Assembly (NCBI GenBank): GCA_965247705.1
Contig: CBDFHV010000029.1
Span: 1 to 64,000 of the forward strand
Length of the DNA stretch: 64,000 bases
From: CBDFHV01 sp965247705
GTDB taxonomy: Bacteria > Pseudomonadota > Alphaproteobacteria > Rhodospirillales > CAMCUA01
Direction of reading: 5' to 3'
The position numbers were made by a program, and so were the translations under genes. Below the pieces are notes generated by a model. The model had not been told where the DNA came from. It saw only the letters and a program-made list of their open reading frames with translations, and did not search any database. This document shows, one piece after another, positions 1 through 8,643 of this stretch. The number at the start of each line of letters is the position of its first letter. Within the stretch, counting starts at the first letter, position 1.

Positions 1-898
1 AGATGGCATTCAGCCCCAGCGATCCCCCGTCGTGGATCAGATTGCGCGCGTTGACGATGGGAATGCCGGCCAATTCGGCCAAGGCGGACTCGAAGAATCT
101 GAGGTCCCCCATGCAAAGGGCCCGCAACACGATGGAGGACGTCAGGCGGTCATGATACCGAAGCTGCTTCACCAGTCGCTCCAACTCGTCATCGCTGGAG
201 TCGGTCGACAGGGTCAGGGTGGCCCGCTCCCGGCTTTGCAGGATCAGGTCCGTCGCCATGGCCCCCGGCAATTCATGCCGCCGCGCCAATTCGTCGCGCA
301 GGTTGTCGGACACCATGGCCACCAGGCGCTCGGCGATTGTCACCGGCAACCGGGGTCGATGGACCATGGCGGTTTGCACGGGAGGACGGTCACCGAACGA
401 ATCGACAACCCGCCGCAAGGACTGTTCTGAAATCGTGGCCCCGGAGTTCGACACCAGGCGGGTGACAACGTCTTCGTTGCCGGTGTCGACGAGGGCGCTG
501 GAAAGGGATTCGGAAACCGAGGCACGCCCCGCAATGGCCGCTTGCTTGGCGGCGTCCTGGCTGCGCACGATCTCGATCAGATCGTCGTCGGACAGTACCG
601 AGGAGAATTCCAGGATCGGCATTGCCACTTCGTCCACGTCGGCGGCCAGGGTCCGGGCCACGTCGCGGGGCAGCAGGGGCGATTCCTTGAGGTTCAGGGC
701 CAACGCCGCGCGCACGCGGACCTCCGCGTCGCGGACCATGAGGCGGAAGATTTCCTCGGCGATGACGCGTTCGGAATCGGACAAGGAGCCGGCGCGAAAA
801 TCGTCGGCGATCTTGGCCGCGGTTTCGGCGCGCGCCTCGCTGGACGTGTCAGCGAGAAGGCGGCCGACGTCTTCCCTGGTCAGTTGCGATCGCGTCAT
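1..898 (-). CDS. DUF2336 domain protein, 3' end outside window
   Basis: Reading on the minus strand from the ATG at 898, 299 codons are open to the left edge with no stop, so the gene is cut by the window. The N-terminus (MTRSQLTREDVGRLLADTS) and the helical, HEAT-like repeats with motifs such as AEEIFRLMVRDAEVRVRAAL and LVDTGNEDVVTRLVSN are typical of the DUF2336 family of alphaproteobacteria, whose biochemical role is not established. No membrane segment or signal peptide is seen. It is divergent from the cytochrome c gene. The family call is from recognition of the repeat style. No strong ribosome binding site precedes the start, so it could lie elsewhere. Confidence 0.75.
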   Translation of the reverse strand, partial: MTRSQLTREDVGRLLADTSSEARAETAAKIADDFRAGSLSDSERVIAEEIFRLMVRDAEVRVRAALALNLKESPLLPRDVARTLAADVDEVAMPILEFSSVLSDDDLIEIVRSQDAAKQAAIAGRASVSESLSSALVDTGNEDVVTRLVSNSGATISEQSLRRVVDSFGDRPPVQTAMVHRPRLPVTIAERLVAMVSDNLRDELARRHELPGAMATDLILQSRERATLTLSTDSSDDELERLVKQLRYHDRLTSSIVLRALCMGDLRFFESALAELAGIPIVNARNLIHDGGSLGLNAI

Positions 899-1177
899 CG
901 ACGGCTTACTTGACTCGCTCCACTGGCGCTTGGATTCCAAGGTGCAACATGAGCGCCGTCGCGCCGAATGGAAACTATACCTTCGATTAGGCGGTCGCTA
1001 TGAATCCCCGATCGGGCTATGCATTGACAGGCGACCAACGTGCTCGTGGGAACGTGAGGCATCGTGAATGCGCAACGCGTTGTAATGACTTGCTCATCGC
1101 ACATAATCGGCGGCGAGTGAAGACCAAACTCGGGACAACAATGCTTGAAGTCCCCATAGCCTAGCGGAGAAACGCGC

Positions 1178-1585
1178 ATGCGAATCGGAATTCTTGTGTC
1201 CCTGGCGATGGCCATCGCGTTCTCGTCACCCGCCTGGGCCGACGGCCCCGGCAATGCCAAGGCCGGTGAGACGATCTTCAAGAAATGCAAGGTTTGCCAT
1301 ACCGTTCAGAAGGACCGGAAAAACAAGGTGGGCCCCAATCTGTTCGGTGTCGTGGGTCGCACGCCGGGCACGGCACCAAAATACAAATACTCGCCCAGCT
1401 ACATGAAGGCGGCGGAAAACGGGCTCGTCTGGAACGAGGACACCATCTTCAAATACCTCGCCAACCCCAAGGCCTTCATGCGCGAGATCACCCAGAACAA
1501 GAAGGCCCGCAGCAAGATGGTGTTCCGGTTGAAGAAGGAGGACCAGCGCCGGGACGTCATCGCCTTCCTGAAAACCCAGATGTAG
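1178..1585 (+). CDS. Periplasmic class I cytochrome c (c2/c550 type)
   Basis: A 135-residue secreted electron carrier. Residues 1-21 form a signal peptide ending SSPAWA. The haem-attachment motif CKVCH is at residues 37-41 and the likely axial Met is M114 in RSKMVF. GPNLFGVVGR and the closing helix DVIAFLKTQM match small soluble class I cytochromes c. It should carry electrons in the periplasm between a bc1-type complex and an oxidase or reductase; the partner is not in the window. The start has a GGAGA-like site just upstream. The 279-bp divergent spacer to the DUF2336 gene contains a perfect 10-bp palindrome, CAACGCGTTG, at 1073-1082, of unknown meaning. Confidence 0.9.
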   Translation: MRIGILVSLAMAIAFSSPAWADGPGNAKAGETIFKKCKVCHTVQKDRKNKVGPNLFGVVGRTPGTAPKYKYSPSYMKAAENGLVWNEDTIFKYLANPKAFMREITQNKKARSKMVFRLKKEDQRRDVIAFLKTQM

Positions 1586-1785
1586 TTGATCGTGAAATAG
1601 TCCCTCGCCTTCGGCTCAGTGTACTTTTTCCCGGCTTCTAAATGGCCAAATCGGCCCTTGAGGCGGCTCGGCGGGCCGCCCCAAGCCTGCCCCGGACCCC
1701 GTTCCGGGGACCCTCTTTCTCATTGTAAACTCTGAAGAAAAGTACACTGAGCGACAGCGAAGGACTTTTCTTCACGGTTGACGAT
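1586..1785. repeat. Long imperfect inverted repeat, MITE-like
   Basis: The spacer between the cytochrome c and usp genes is almost entirely a large foldback. The left arm (about 1586-1629) and right arm (about 1737-1785) pair over more than 40 bp with few mismatches; the inner ends share CTCAGTGTACTTTT against AAAAGTACACTGAG. The middle holds a small hairpin, CCCGGACCCCGTTCCGGG, near 1691-1709. No ORF is present. It could be a miniature inverted-repeat element or a bidirectional terminator for the two convergent genes; the arm length favours a mobile or REP-like origin. Confidence 0.6.
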
Positions 1786-1796
1786 GTAGGTCAGCC

Positions 1797-2225
1797 CTAG
1801 TCGCGCACCAACAGCACCGAACAGGTGGCGTGGCGCACCACCCGGGCAGCGTTGGGACCCAACAGGTAGTCCTTGAGCTGGGGCCGGTGCGAATCGAGAA
1901 CGATCAGGTCCGCGCCCACTTTATCGGCCATCTGCAGGATCACTTCGTAGATGGTGCCTTCGCCGACGATGCGTTGGACCGGGGTCCCTTCCGGAACGTT
2001 CTCTCGAACGAAGTCTTGCAGACTGGCCATCGTTTTTTCGCGCATTTCCTTCTCGTAGCCCTTGGGGAAGTACTGCGAGACCATGGACATGCCGAAGCTG
2101 GGCACCACGGTCATGACGTGCAGGCTGGCGCCCCACGCGCGGCACAATTCAAGCGCCGTCGGCAGCGCCTTGTGCCAGGAGCTCTCCTGATCGAGGTCGA
2201 TGGGCAGCAGAATCTTCTTGTACAT
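1797..2225 (-). CDS. Universal stress protein, UspA family
   Basis: A 142-residue single-domain Usp protein starting MYKKILLPIDLDQ. I chose the ATG at 2225 because GGAG lies about 8 bases before it; a GTG at 2240 in the same frame overlaps the permease stop. The alpha/beta fold pattern is complete: first strand KKILLPIDL, middle GADLIVLDSH, then LLGPNAARVVRHATCSVLLVR, a variant of the ATP-binding G-x2-G-x9-G-S/T signature. It is the last gene of the TRAP operon. UspA proteins at the end of TRAP operons, such as TeaD beside TeaABC, are known to bind ATP and modulate the transporter, so a regulatory role on this permease is a reasonable inference. Confidence 0.9.
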   Translation of the reverse strand: MYKKILLPIDLDQESSWHKALPTALELCRAWGASLHVMTVVPSFGMSMVSQYFPKGYEKEMREKTMASLQDFVRENVPEGTPVQRIVGEGTIYEVILQMADKVGADLIVLDSHRPQLKDYLLGPNAARVVRHATCSVLLVRD

Positions 2226-2236
2226 ATGCGGCTCCG

Positions 2237-4825
2237 TCACGCTGTTGCCGGCAGCGGCTCGCGGCGGCCACGCTGCAGCATGATGATCAGCCCCAGGAAC
2301 AGAAGTGCCGGAATGTAAAACAATTGCTTCGGCGGCCGGTCGGCCTTTCTCTGGACGCTGGCAATCTCGAAATCGAAGTCGATTTTCTGTCGCTCGGCGA
2401 CGCTGCCGAACACCACGTTGTCGACGAACGCCTTGCCTTCCTCGAAGCGCAGCTCCAGACCGGCGCTTTCCAGGCGCGCCTTGCCCTCGGCCGGGGGGCC
2501 CAGCGGCAGCATGACAACCTTGTCGATCTCGCGGCCCTCCAGGTCCTCACCCTTGACCTGGACGCGGATCTGGGTGTCGGCCGGCATGGACTCGGCAATG
2601 GCGTAGATGTCCTTGGCCGGCGCCGATTCCAGGGGCGGATAGATCTGGTCCATCCAGAAGCCGGGCCGGAACAGGGTGAAAGCGATGAGGATCAAAACCA
2701 GGGATTCCCATAGGCGGCTCTTGGAAAGGAAGAACCCCTGGGTTCCCGCCGCGAACAGCAGCATGGCGATGACCGCGGTGATGATGGTGATCAGCAGGTG
2801 ATACCAGCTTTCGATGCCGATCATCAGCAGTTCGGTGTTGAAGATGAACATGAACGGCAGGATCGCGGTGCGGATGTCGTAGGTGAACCCCTGGATGCCG
2901 GTCTTGATGGGGTCGCCGCCGGATATGGCGGCGGCGGCGAACGCGGCCATGGCAACGGGGGGCGTGTCGTCGGCCAGGATGCCGAAGTAAAAGACGAACA
3001 TGTGCACCGCCACCAAGGGCACGATCAGGCCGTGCTCGGCGCCGACGGTGACGATTACCGGGGCGAGAAGGGACGACACGACGATGTAATTGGCCGTGGT
3101 TGGCAGGCCCATGCCCAGGATCAGGCTGAGGATGGCGGTGAAGATCAGCATCAGAAGGACGTAGCCGCCGGAGATGAACTCGACGAATTCCGACATGACG
3201 AACCCGATGCCGGTCAGGGTGACGGTGCCGACGATGATGCCGGCGGCGGCGGTGGCGACACCGATGCCGATCATGTTGCGGGCGCCGCTGATCATGCCGT
3301 CCAGCATGTCCGCGAAACCCTGGCGCAGGCAGGTGCCCATATCCTCGCCCGTGCCGCGGAAGATCGCCTTTATCGCCCGCTGGGTCAGCAGAATGACCAA
3401 CATGAAGAGGGTCGCATAGAAGGCCGACAGACCCGGTGACAGCCGTTCAACGATCAGACACCAGAACAGAAGCGCCACCGGCAGAAGGTAGTAGAGGCCG
3501 GCCTTGATGGTCGGGCCCGCTTCCGGCAGCTCGCGGATCTCGAGCGCGGTCTCCAGCTCGGGGAACTTGATCGCGTACTTCACCAGCCCGACATAGGCCA
3601 CGCCCATCAGCACCACCGCCACCCATGACGTCGCCCCGCCGATTGCGCCCTTCATCCAGCCGAAGGCGAAATCCATACCGACGGCGATCACGGCCAAACT
3701 GACAAAGGTCAGCAGAAAACTGATCAGACTTTGAACGAACTTGGGCGGGTTCTTGCGGGGCAGGCCTTTTAGATCGGCCTTCATGGCCTCCAGATGGACG
3801 ATGTAAACCAGCGCGATATAAGAAATAAGCGCCGGCAGGGCGGCATGCGTGATGACCTCGATGTAGGTGATGCCCACATACTCCACCATCAGGAAGGCCA
3901 CCGCCCCCATGACCGGGGGCGTCAACTGACCGTTAGTGGACGACGCCACCTCCACCGCGCCCGCCTTCTCGGCCGAAAAACCGACCTTGCGCATCAGGGG
4001 AATGGTGAAAGTGCCGGTGGTGACCACGTTGGCGATGGCGGAGCCGGAGACCAGGCCGGTCATGCCCGACGACACCACCGCCGCCTTGGCCGGCCCGCCG
4101 CGCATGTGGCCCATCAGCGCAAAGGCGACCCGGATGAAGTAGTTGCCGGCGCCGCCCCGCTCCAGCAGCGAGCCGAACAGCACGAACAGAAAGACCATGC
4201 TGGTCGAGACGCCGAGCGCGATCCCGAAGATGCCTTCCGTCGTCAGGTAGAAGTGGGACATGCCCTTGCCCAGGCTGGCGCCCTTGTGGGCAATCACCTC
4301 GGGCATGTACGGCCCGGCGAAGGTGTAGATAATGAAGACGAGGCAGACCACCATCAGCGGCGGCCCGAGGGCGCGGCGCGTCGCCTCCAGGATCAGGGCG
4401 ATGCCGATCACCGAGACGACCAGGTCAAACTCGGTGGGCAGCCCGGGCCGCATCGCCAGTTGCTTGTAGAACAGGTACTGATAGCCGGCGCAGAACGCCG
4501 CCACCAGGCCCACAACCCAGTCCTGGATGGGGATGTAGCGGCGCGGCGAACTCTTCAGCGTCGGGAAGGCGAGAAAGGCGAGGAATATCGCGAATCCGAG
4601 GTGGATCGAGCGCGCCTCGGTGCTGTTGAGAAGGAAGACTCCAAAGATGAAAGGCAGCGGCGAGGCGTACCAAAGCTGAAACAGCGCCCACATCAGGGGC
4701 ACCGCCCACAGGACTTTTGCCGGTATGCCGCCCGGGGTGCGCGCTCCGGTGTCGGCCTCGGCGATCATGTCTTGTAGTTCCTGCTGCTCGGCGACCGGTC
4801 GATCCGCGCCGTTTCGTTCGCTCAT
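2237..4825 (-). CDS. TRAP transporter fused permease (4TM/12TM)
   Basis: An 862-residue inner-membrane protein combining the small (DctQ-like) and large (DctM-like) TRAP permease subunits, as is usual for TAXI-type systems. An N-terminal soluble stretch of about 35 residues is followed by many hydrophobic helices. Signatures include SGMTGLVSGSAIANVVTTGTFTIP and ILGMGLPTTANYIVVSSLLAP in the DctM part and ILADDTPPVAMAAFAAAAISGGDPIKTG further on. The last 150 residues look like the DUF3394 C-terminal extension of this class. It imports an organic substrate using a sodium or proton gradient with the TAXI receptors encoded just upstream. A GGAGAGA site precedes the ATG. The substrate cannot be told from sequence. 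Confidence 0.93.
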   Translation of the reverse strand: MSERNGADRPVAEQQELQDMIAEADTGARTPGGIPAKVLWAVPLMWALFQLWYASPLPFIFGVFLLNSTEARSIHLGFAIFLAFLAFPTLKSSPRRYIPIQDWVVGLVAAFCAGYQYLFYKQLAMRPGLPTEFDLVVSVIGIALILEATRRALGPPLMVVCLVFIIYTFAGPYMPEVIAHKGASLGKGMSHFYLTTEGIFGIALGVSTSMVFLFVLFGSLLERGGAGNYFIRVAFALMGHMRGGPAKAAVVSSGMTGLVSGSAIANVVTTGTFTIPLMRKVGFSAEKAGAVEVASSTNGQLTPPVMGAVAFLMVEYVGITYIEVITHAALPALISYIALVYIVHLEAMKADLKGLPRKNPPKFVQSLISFLLTFVSLAVIAVGMDFAFGWMKGAIGGATSWVAVVLMGVAYVGLVKYAIKFPELETALEIRELPEAGPTIKAGLYYLLPVALLFWCLIVERLSPGLSAFYATLFMLVILLTQRAIKAIFRGTGEDMGTCLRQGFADMLDGMISGARNMIGIGVATAAAGIIVGTVTLTGIGFVMSEFVEFISGGYVLLMLIFTAILSLILGMGLPTTANYIVVSSLLAPVIVTVGAEHGLIVPLVAVHMFVFYFGILADDTPPVAMAAFAAAAISGGDPIKTGIQGFTYDIRTAILPFMFIFNTELLMIGIESWYHLLITIITAVIAMLLFAAGTQGFFLSKSRLWESLVLILIAFTLFRPGFWMDQIYPPLESAPAKDIYAIAESMPADTQIRVQVKGEDLEGREIDKVVMLPLGPPAEGKARLESAGLELRFEEGKAFVDNVVFGSVAERQKIDFDFEIASVQRKADRPPKQLFYIPALLFLGLIIMLQRGRREPLPATA

Positions 4826-4916
4826 TGCTGTCTCTCCGTCATCAAGGTTACGTTGCCCAGAGGCCCCGTATCCTGCCGCGAATGTTGCTTGGCCCGGCTT
4901 GGGTTGGCACGCTGGT

Positions 4917-5900
4917 TCACATCATGCCGCGTGCGCGATAGTAGCGAGACGCGCCCGGATGAAGTGGCGCCGACAGTCCATCTGACATCATTCGCTCGGG
5001 CAGGAGATTGCCGAGAGCCGGATGCAGACGTTTCAGATCGCCAAGGTTTTCGAACACGCTTTTGACGATGGCGGCGGCCGTCTCGTCGTCGATGTCCGAC
5101 GAACTGACAGCGGTAACGGTGATGCCAAACGTCCGTATCGGCTTCTCGCTGTTGACGTAGATTCCGCCCGGAACCTCCGCCGTGGCCAGAAACGTGTGCT
5201 CGCCCAGCAGCTTGTCGACCGTGGCGCCAGTCACTGCTACCACCTTCGCATCGCATAGCTTGATGGTCTTGGCGACTGCGGGGTCGGGATGGGTGGTGGT
5301 TGTCACAACGGCCTGTACCCGGTCATGGCATAGGGCCAGGGCGTGTTCCGCCTCCGTCAGCTCGTCGGCCACCTGAAACGATTCTCGGGTCCATCCCTTG
5401 GCCTTCATCACCATCTCCATAATGACCCGTTGCGGGGACCCCGGGTTGCCGATGTTGACTCGCTTGCCGGCCAGGTCGTCGAGGCCGTCGATACCCGCGT
5501 CACGGCGGGCAATCACCGTGAACGGCTCGCGGTGCAAGGAGAACAAGGATCTTAGATTGTCGAACTTGATGTCCAGGAACTTGACCGGCCCGCTCGCGTT
5601 GACGGCGTGGTGCTGCCAGTCGGACTGGACCAGGCCCACCTCGATCGCCCCGTTACGTACGTTGGCGAGCACGGCGATGGGCTCGGCCGCGTCGCGACCC
5701 TCCATGCGCAACGCTTCGCACGTCGTACCCGGGGCCGTTCGTTGAACCTGTCTGCAGATGGCGCGGGCGACGCCATAGTGAACCCGATGGCTGTTGCCGA
5801 CGCCAATGACCAGGTCGGCGGCTTGCGCCGGAAGAACCTCCATGGAGACCGCGATGACGATCGCTATGGCCCAGGCAAGCGGCGTCTTGAGATGTTTCAT
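4917..5900 (-). CDS. TAXI-family TRAP solute receptor (second copy)
   Basis: A 327-residue periplasmic binding protein. The start at 5900 (MKHLKTPLAWAIAIVI) has GGGAGAA upstream and gives a signal peptide ending PAQAA; a longer ORF upstream lacks these. The body begins LVIGVGNSHRVHYGVARAICR, then QSDWQHHAV, KRVNIGNPGS and a C-terminal LSAPLHPGASRYYRARG, all typical of the TAXI receptor family that feeds fused TRAP permeases. It differs considerably from the upstream paralogue: for example, the usual GTGG-x-TG-x-YYP segment reads GVGNSHRVHYG. It lies 91 bp before the permease, so both should be co-transcribed. The two receptors may give the one permease two substrate preferences. Confidence 0.9.
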   Translation of the reverse strand: MKHLKTPLAWAIAIVIAVSMEVLPAQAADLVIGVGNSHRVHYGVARAICRQVQRTAPGTTCEALRMEGRDAAEPIAVLANVRNGAIEVGLVQSDWQHHAVNASGPVKFLDIKFDNLRSLFSLHREPFTVIARRDAGIDGLDDLAGKRVNIGNPGSPQRVIMEMVMKAKGWTRESFQVADELTEAEHALALCHDRVQAVVTTTTHPDPAVAKTIKLCDAKVVAVTGATVDKLLGEHTFLATAEVPGGIYVNSEKPIRTFGITVTAVSSSDIDDETAAAIVKSVFENLGDLKRLHPALGNLLPERMMSDGLSAPLHPGASRYYRARGMM

Positions 5901-6011
5901 CGTCGTTCTCCCGACTGCCATGGATCTTCTCGCCTTCAAGGTTTGGCCGAGGCCGTCGCCGAGCAGAACCATGGCGGCTCGATATCAATATCGACAATCG
6001 ACAAAACGAAT

Positions 6012-6039
6012 GGGGTGGGGAAGCACGGCTCCCCCACCC
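6012..6039 (-). terminator. Hairpin between the two TAXI receptor genes
   Basis: On the minus strand a stem of GGGTGGGGG against CCCCACCC with a short loop lies 14 bp after the stop of the upstream receptor, followed by ATTCGTTTTGT. It looks like a leaky intrinsic terminator or mRNA-stabilising hairpin that would raise the first receptor relative to downstream permease genes, as is common for binding-protein genes. Confidence 0.6.
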
Positions 6040-6052
6040 GTGAAAGAGGCTG

Positions 6053-7027
6053 CTACCAGCCCTTTTCCTTATAGTACCGAGCGGCACCGGCGTGCAGGGG
6101 CGCCGACAACGCGTCCTTGATCATCTCGCTTTCCTTCAAGTGGTTGAAGGCCGGATGCAGCTTCTTGAACGCGTCGAAGTTTTCGAATACCGCCTTGACC
6201 ACTTGATAGACGGTCGTGTCCGACGTCCGGGTGGAACTGACGAACGTGGCGCCGACGCCGAAGGTTTTGATGTCGTTCGGGTTGCCCCGGTACATGCCGC
6301 CCGGAATTGTCGCGTAGCGGTAGAACGAATTGTCCTTGACCAGCTTGTCAATGACCGCGCCGGAGACCTCTGCAATGACCGCATCGCAGGTGGTGGTCGC
6401 TTCCTTGTTCAAGGCCGCGGGGTTGCCCACCAGCCAGAAGAAGGCGTCGATCTTGTTGTCGCAAAGCGCGCCCGGTGTCTCGGCGGACTTCATTTGCGCG
6501 GCCAGCTTCAAGTCGTCGTTGGTGTGGCCCATGGCCTGCCACATGACGCCCCACGTGGCCTCGGTACCCGAACCCGGGTTGCCGATATTGACCCGCTTGC
6601 CCACCAGGTCCTTCACGTTGGTGATGCCCGAATCCTTGCGGGCGACGATGCTGACCGGTTCCGCATGCACCGAGAACACCGCCCGCAACTCCTTGAACGG
6701 GCCGGCGTCCTTGAACCGCGCCGTGCCGTTGTAGGCGTGATACTGCCAGTCGGACTGGGCGACGCCCATGTCCAGTTCGCCGGCGCGGATAGTGTTGATG
6801 TTGTAGACCGAGCCGCCCGTCGATTCGACCGAACAGCGCACGCCGTGCTGCTTCCGGCCCTTGTTGACGAGGCGGCAGATGGCGCCCCCCGTCGGGTAGT
6901 AGACGCCGGTGACGCCGCCAGTTCCGATGGTGATAAATTCGGCGGCTCGGCTGTCGCCGCTGCCGGCGACACCGAAGGCGCCCACGGCCAGTGCGACGGC
7001 CAATGTGGTGACGGTAAAGCGTTTCAT
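6053..7027 (-). CDS. TAXI-family TRAP solute receptor (first in operon)
   Basis: A 324-residue periplasmic receptor starting MKRFTVTTLAVALAVGAFG, with a signal peptide ending DSRAAE and GGGAGAAAG ahead of the ATG at 7027; the frame stays open upstream to 7189 but without support. The canonical TAXI opening FITIGTGGVTGVYYPTGGAICRLVNKG is present, as are VAQSDWQYHAYNG, KRVNIGNPGSGTEATW and the C-terminal LSAPLHAGAARYYKEKGW. It is the promoter-proximal gene of the operon receptor-receptor-permease-UspA. The 281-bp spacer to the aminotransferase gene upstream should hold the promoter; I saw no convincing box in it. Confidence 0.93.
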   Translation of the reverse strand: MKRFTVTTLAVALAVGAFGVAGSGDSRAAEFITIGTGGVTGVYYPTGGAICRLVNKGRKQHGVRCSVESTGGSVYNINTIRAGELDMGVAQSDWQYHAYNGTARFKDAGPFKELRAVFSVHAEPVSIVARKDSGITNVKDLVGKRVNIGNPGSGTEATWGVMWQAMGHTNDDLKLAAQMKSAETPGALCDNKIDAFFWLVGNPAALNKEATTTCDAVIAEVSGAVIDKLVKDNSFYRYATIPGGMYRGNPNDIKTFGVGATFVSSTRTSDTTVYQVVKAVFENFDAFKKLHPAFNHLKESEMIKDALSAPLHAGAARYYKEKGW

Positions 7028-7308
7028 GATTCTTTCTCCCAAACTGGTTGGAGTTGGCATCGACGGCGGAAGCCGAGGGACGGTGCCCGACGTCGTCTCA
7101 CGCTTCTTGGACGGTTGATCAACCCTCCCATGTCCACATCTTGTCGATGGCGGACGGCCGAACGAGGGTCCCAAATTAACGAGATACATTTCCCGTCGAA
7201 ATAGGTTTCACGCCCTGGCCGAGGCCGGACAAGATAAAGCCTACGCAGCATTCACCGCCTTTCGCAACAAACGTTTCAGAAATTTGCGTGTGGTGTCACT
7301 TGATCCAT

Positions 7309-8643
7309 TCATCCATCCAGGCCCGCAAGCGCCCCGTCCACGGTCTCGCCCAGCAGGTCCACGATGTCGTCGATCTGCTCGCCGGTCACGGTGAAGGGCG
7401 GCGAGACAATGACGTGATCGCCGCGGCGCCCATCGGCGGTGCCGCCGGTGGGATAAACGATCAGCCCCCGCGCCATACCCTCGGCCTTGATGCGGGCGTG
7501 GAGCTGCAGACCTGGATCGAATGTGGCCTTGGTGGTCCGGTCGGCCACGAATTCCAGGGCCCAGAACAGGCCCCGGCCCCGAATATCGCCGACGTGCCGA
7601 TGGTTGCCGAAGCGTTCCTGCAGGCGCTCGGCCAGGTGCTCCCCCTCAGCCTTGACGTTGGCCAGCAGGTTGCGATCGCGGATCGCCTTCTGCACCGCCA
7701 GGCCGGCGGCGCAGGCCACGGGATGGGCCATGTAGGTGATCCCGTGCTTCAGGGTGCCGCTGCCGCTGCGCACGGCGTCCACCACGCGCTTGTGCGCCAA
7801 CACCGCGCCGATGGGCTGATAGCCGGCGCCCAGTCCCTTGGCCACGGTCATGATGTCGGGGACAACGTCCTCCTGCTCGCAGGCATGCAGGGTTCCGGTG
7901 CGGCCCATGCCGCACATGATCTCGTCGAGGATCAGCAGCATGCCGTGACGATCGCAGATCTCGCGGATTCGCTTGAAGTATCCGGGCACCGGGGCCACCG
8001 CGCCGGTGGTGGCGCCGACCACCGTTTCGGCGATGAAGGCGGCGCAGGTCTCGGGTCCCAGTTCCTGGACCTTGGCCTCCAGTTCGTCGGCGACCCGTTG
8101 GCCGTAGGCCTCCTCGGTCTCGCCCGGCTCCTTGTACCGATAGGCATAGCAGGGCGCGATGTGGTGGTTTTCCGGCAGCATTGGCTCATAGCCGTCGCGG
8201 CGCTGCGCATGGCCGCCGACCGCGAGGGCGCCCAGGCTGGCGCCGTGCCAGCTTTGGCGGCGGCCGATAATGTGCCGACGCCGGGTCTCCCCCTTCTCGA
8301 CGAAGTACTGGCGGGTCAGCTTGAGGGCTGCTTCCACGGATTCCGAGCCGCCGCAGACGAAAATCACGGACTCGATCCCCGCCGGGGCGCCCGCCACAAT
8401 TATGTCGGCCAGTTCCTCGGCCACCGCGGTGGTGAAGAACTGGTTGCTGACATAGGTCACCGCGTCGATCTGGGCGTGGAGCGCGGCGCGCACGTCCGGG
8501 TCGTTGTGGCCCAGGCAGGCCACCGACGGGCCGCCCGAGGCGTCGATGTAGCGCTTGCCCGTGTGGTCGAAGAGGTGGATGCCCTCGCCCCGCACCGCCA
8601 TCGGCGCCGACTGGTTCACCTGCCGCTGGAACGTATGGGTCAT
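7309..8643 (-). CDS. Class III PLP-dependent aminotransferase
   Basis: A 444-residue cytosolic fold-type I enzyme. MTHTFQRQVNQSAPMAVRGEGIHLFDHTGKRYIDASGG is the usual N-terminus of class III transaminases. FVCGGSESVEAALKLTRQY binds PLP phosphate, LILDEIMCGMGRTG carries the PLP-ring Asp, and the Schiff-base Lys is in TVAKGLGAGYQPIG. The start ATG at 8643 overlaps the stop of the regulator gene (ATGA), so translation is coupled. The donor and acceptor are not identifiable; omega-amino acids, taurine or similar amines are typical for the class. The regulator upstream and the TAXI transporter downstream on the same strand suggest one catabolic unit, which is inference. Confidence 0.88.
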   Translation of the reverse strand: MTHTFQRQVNQSAPMAVRGEGIHLFDHTGKRYIDASGGPSVACLGHNDPDVRAALHAQIDAVTYVSNQFFTTAVAEELADIIVAGAPAGIESVIFVCGGSESVEAALKLTRQYFVEKGETRRRHIIGRRQSWHGASLGALAVGGHAQRRDGYEPMLPENHHIAPCYAYRYKEPGETEEAYGQRVADELEAKVQELGPETCAAFIAETVVGATTGAVAPVPGYFKRIREICDRHGMLLILDEIMCGMGRTGTLHACEQEDVVPDIMTVAKGLGAGYQPIGAVLAHKRVVDAVRSGSGTLKHGITYMAHPVACAAGLAVQKAIRDRNLLANVKAEGEHLAERLQERFGNHRHVGDIRGRGLFWALEFVADRTTKATFDPGLQLHARIKAEGMARGLIVYPTGGTADGRRGDHVIVSPPFTVTGEQIDDIVDLLGETVDGALAGLDG

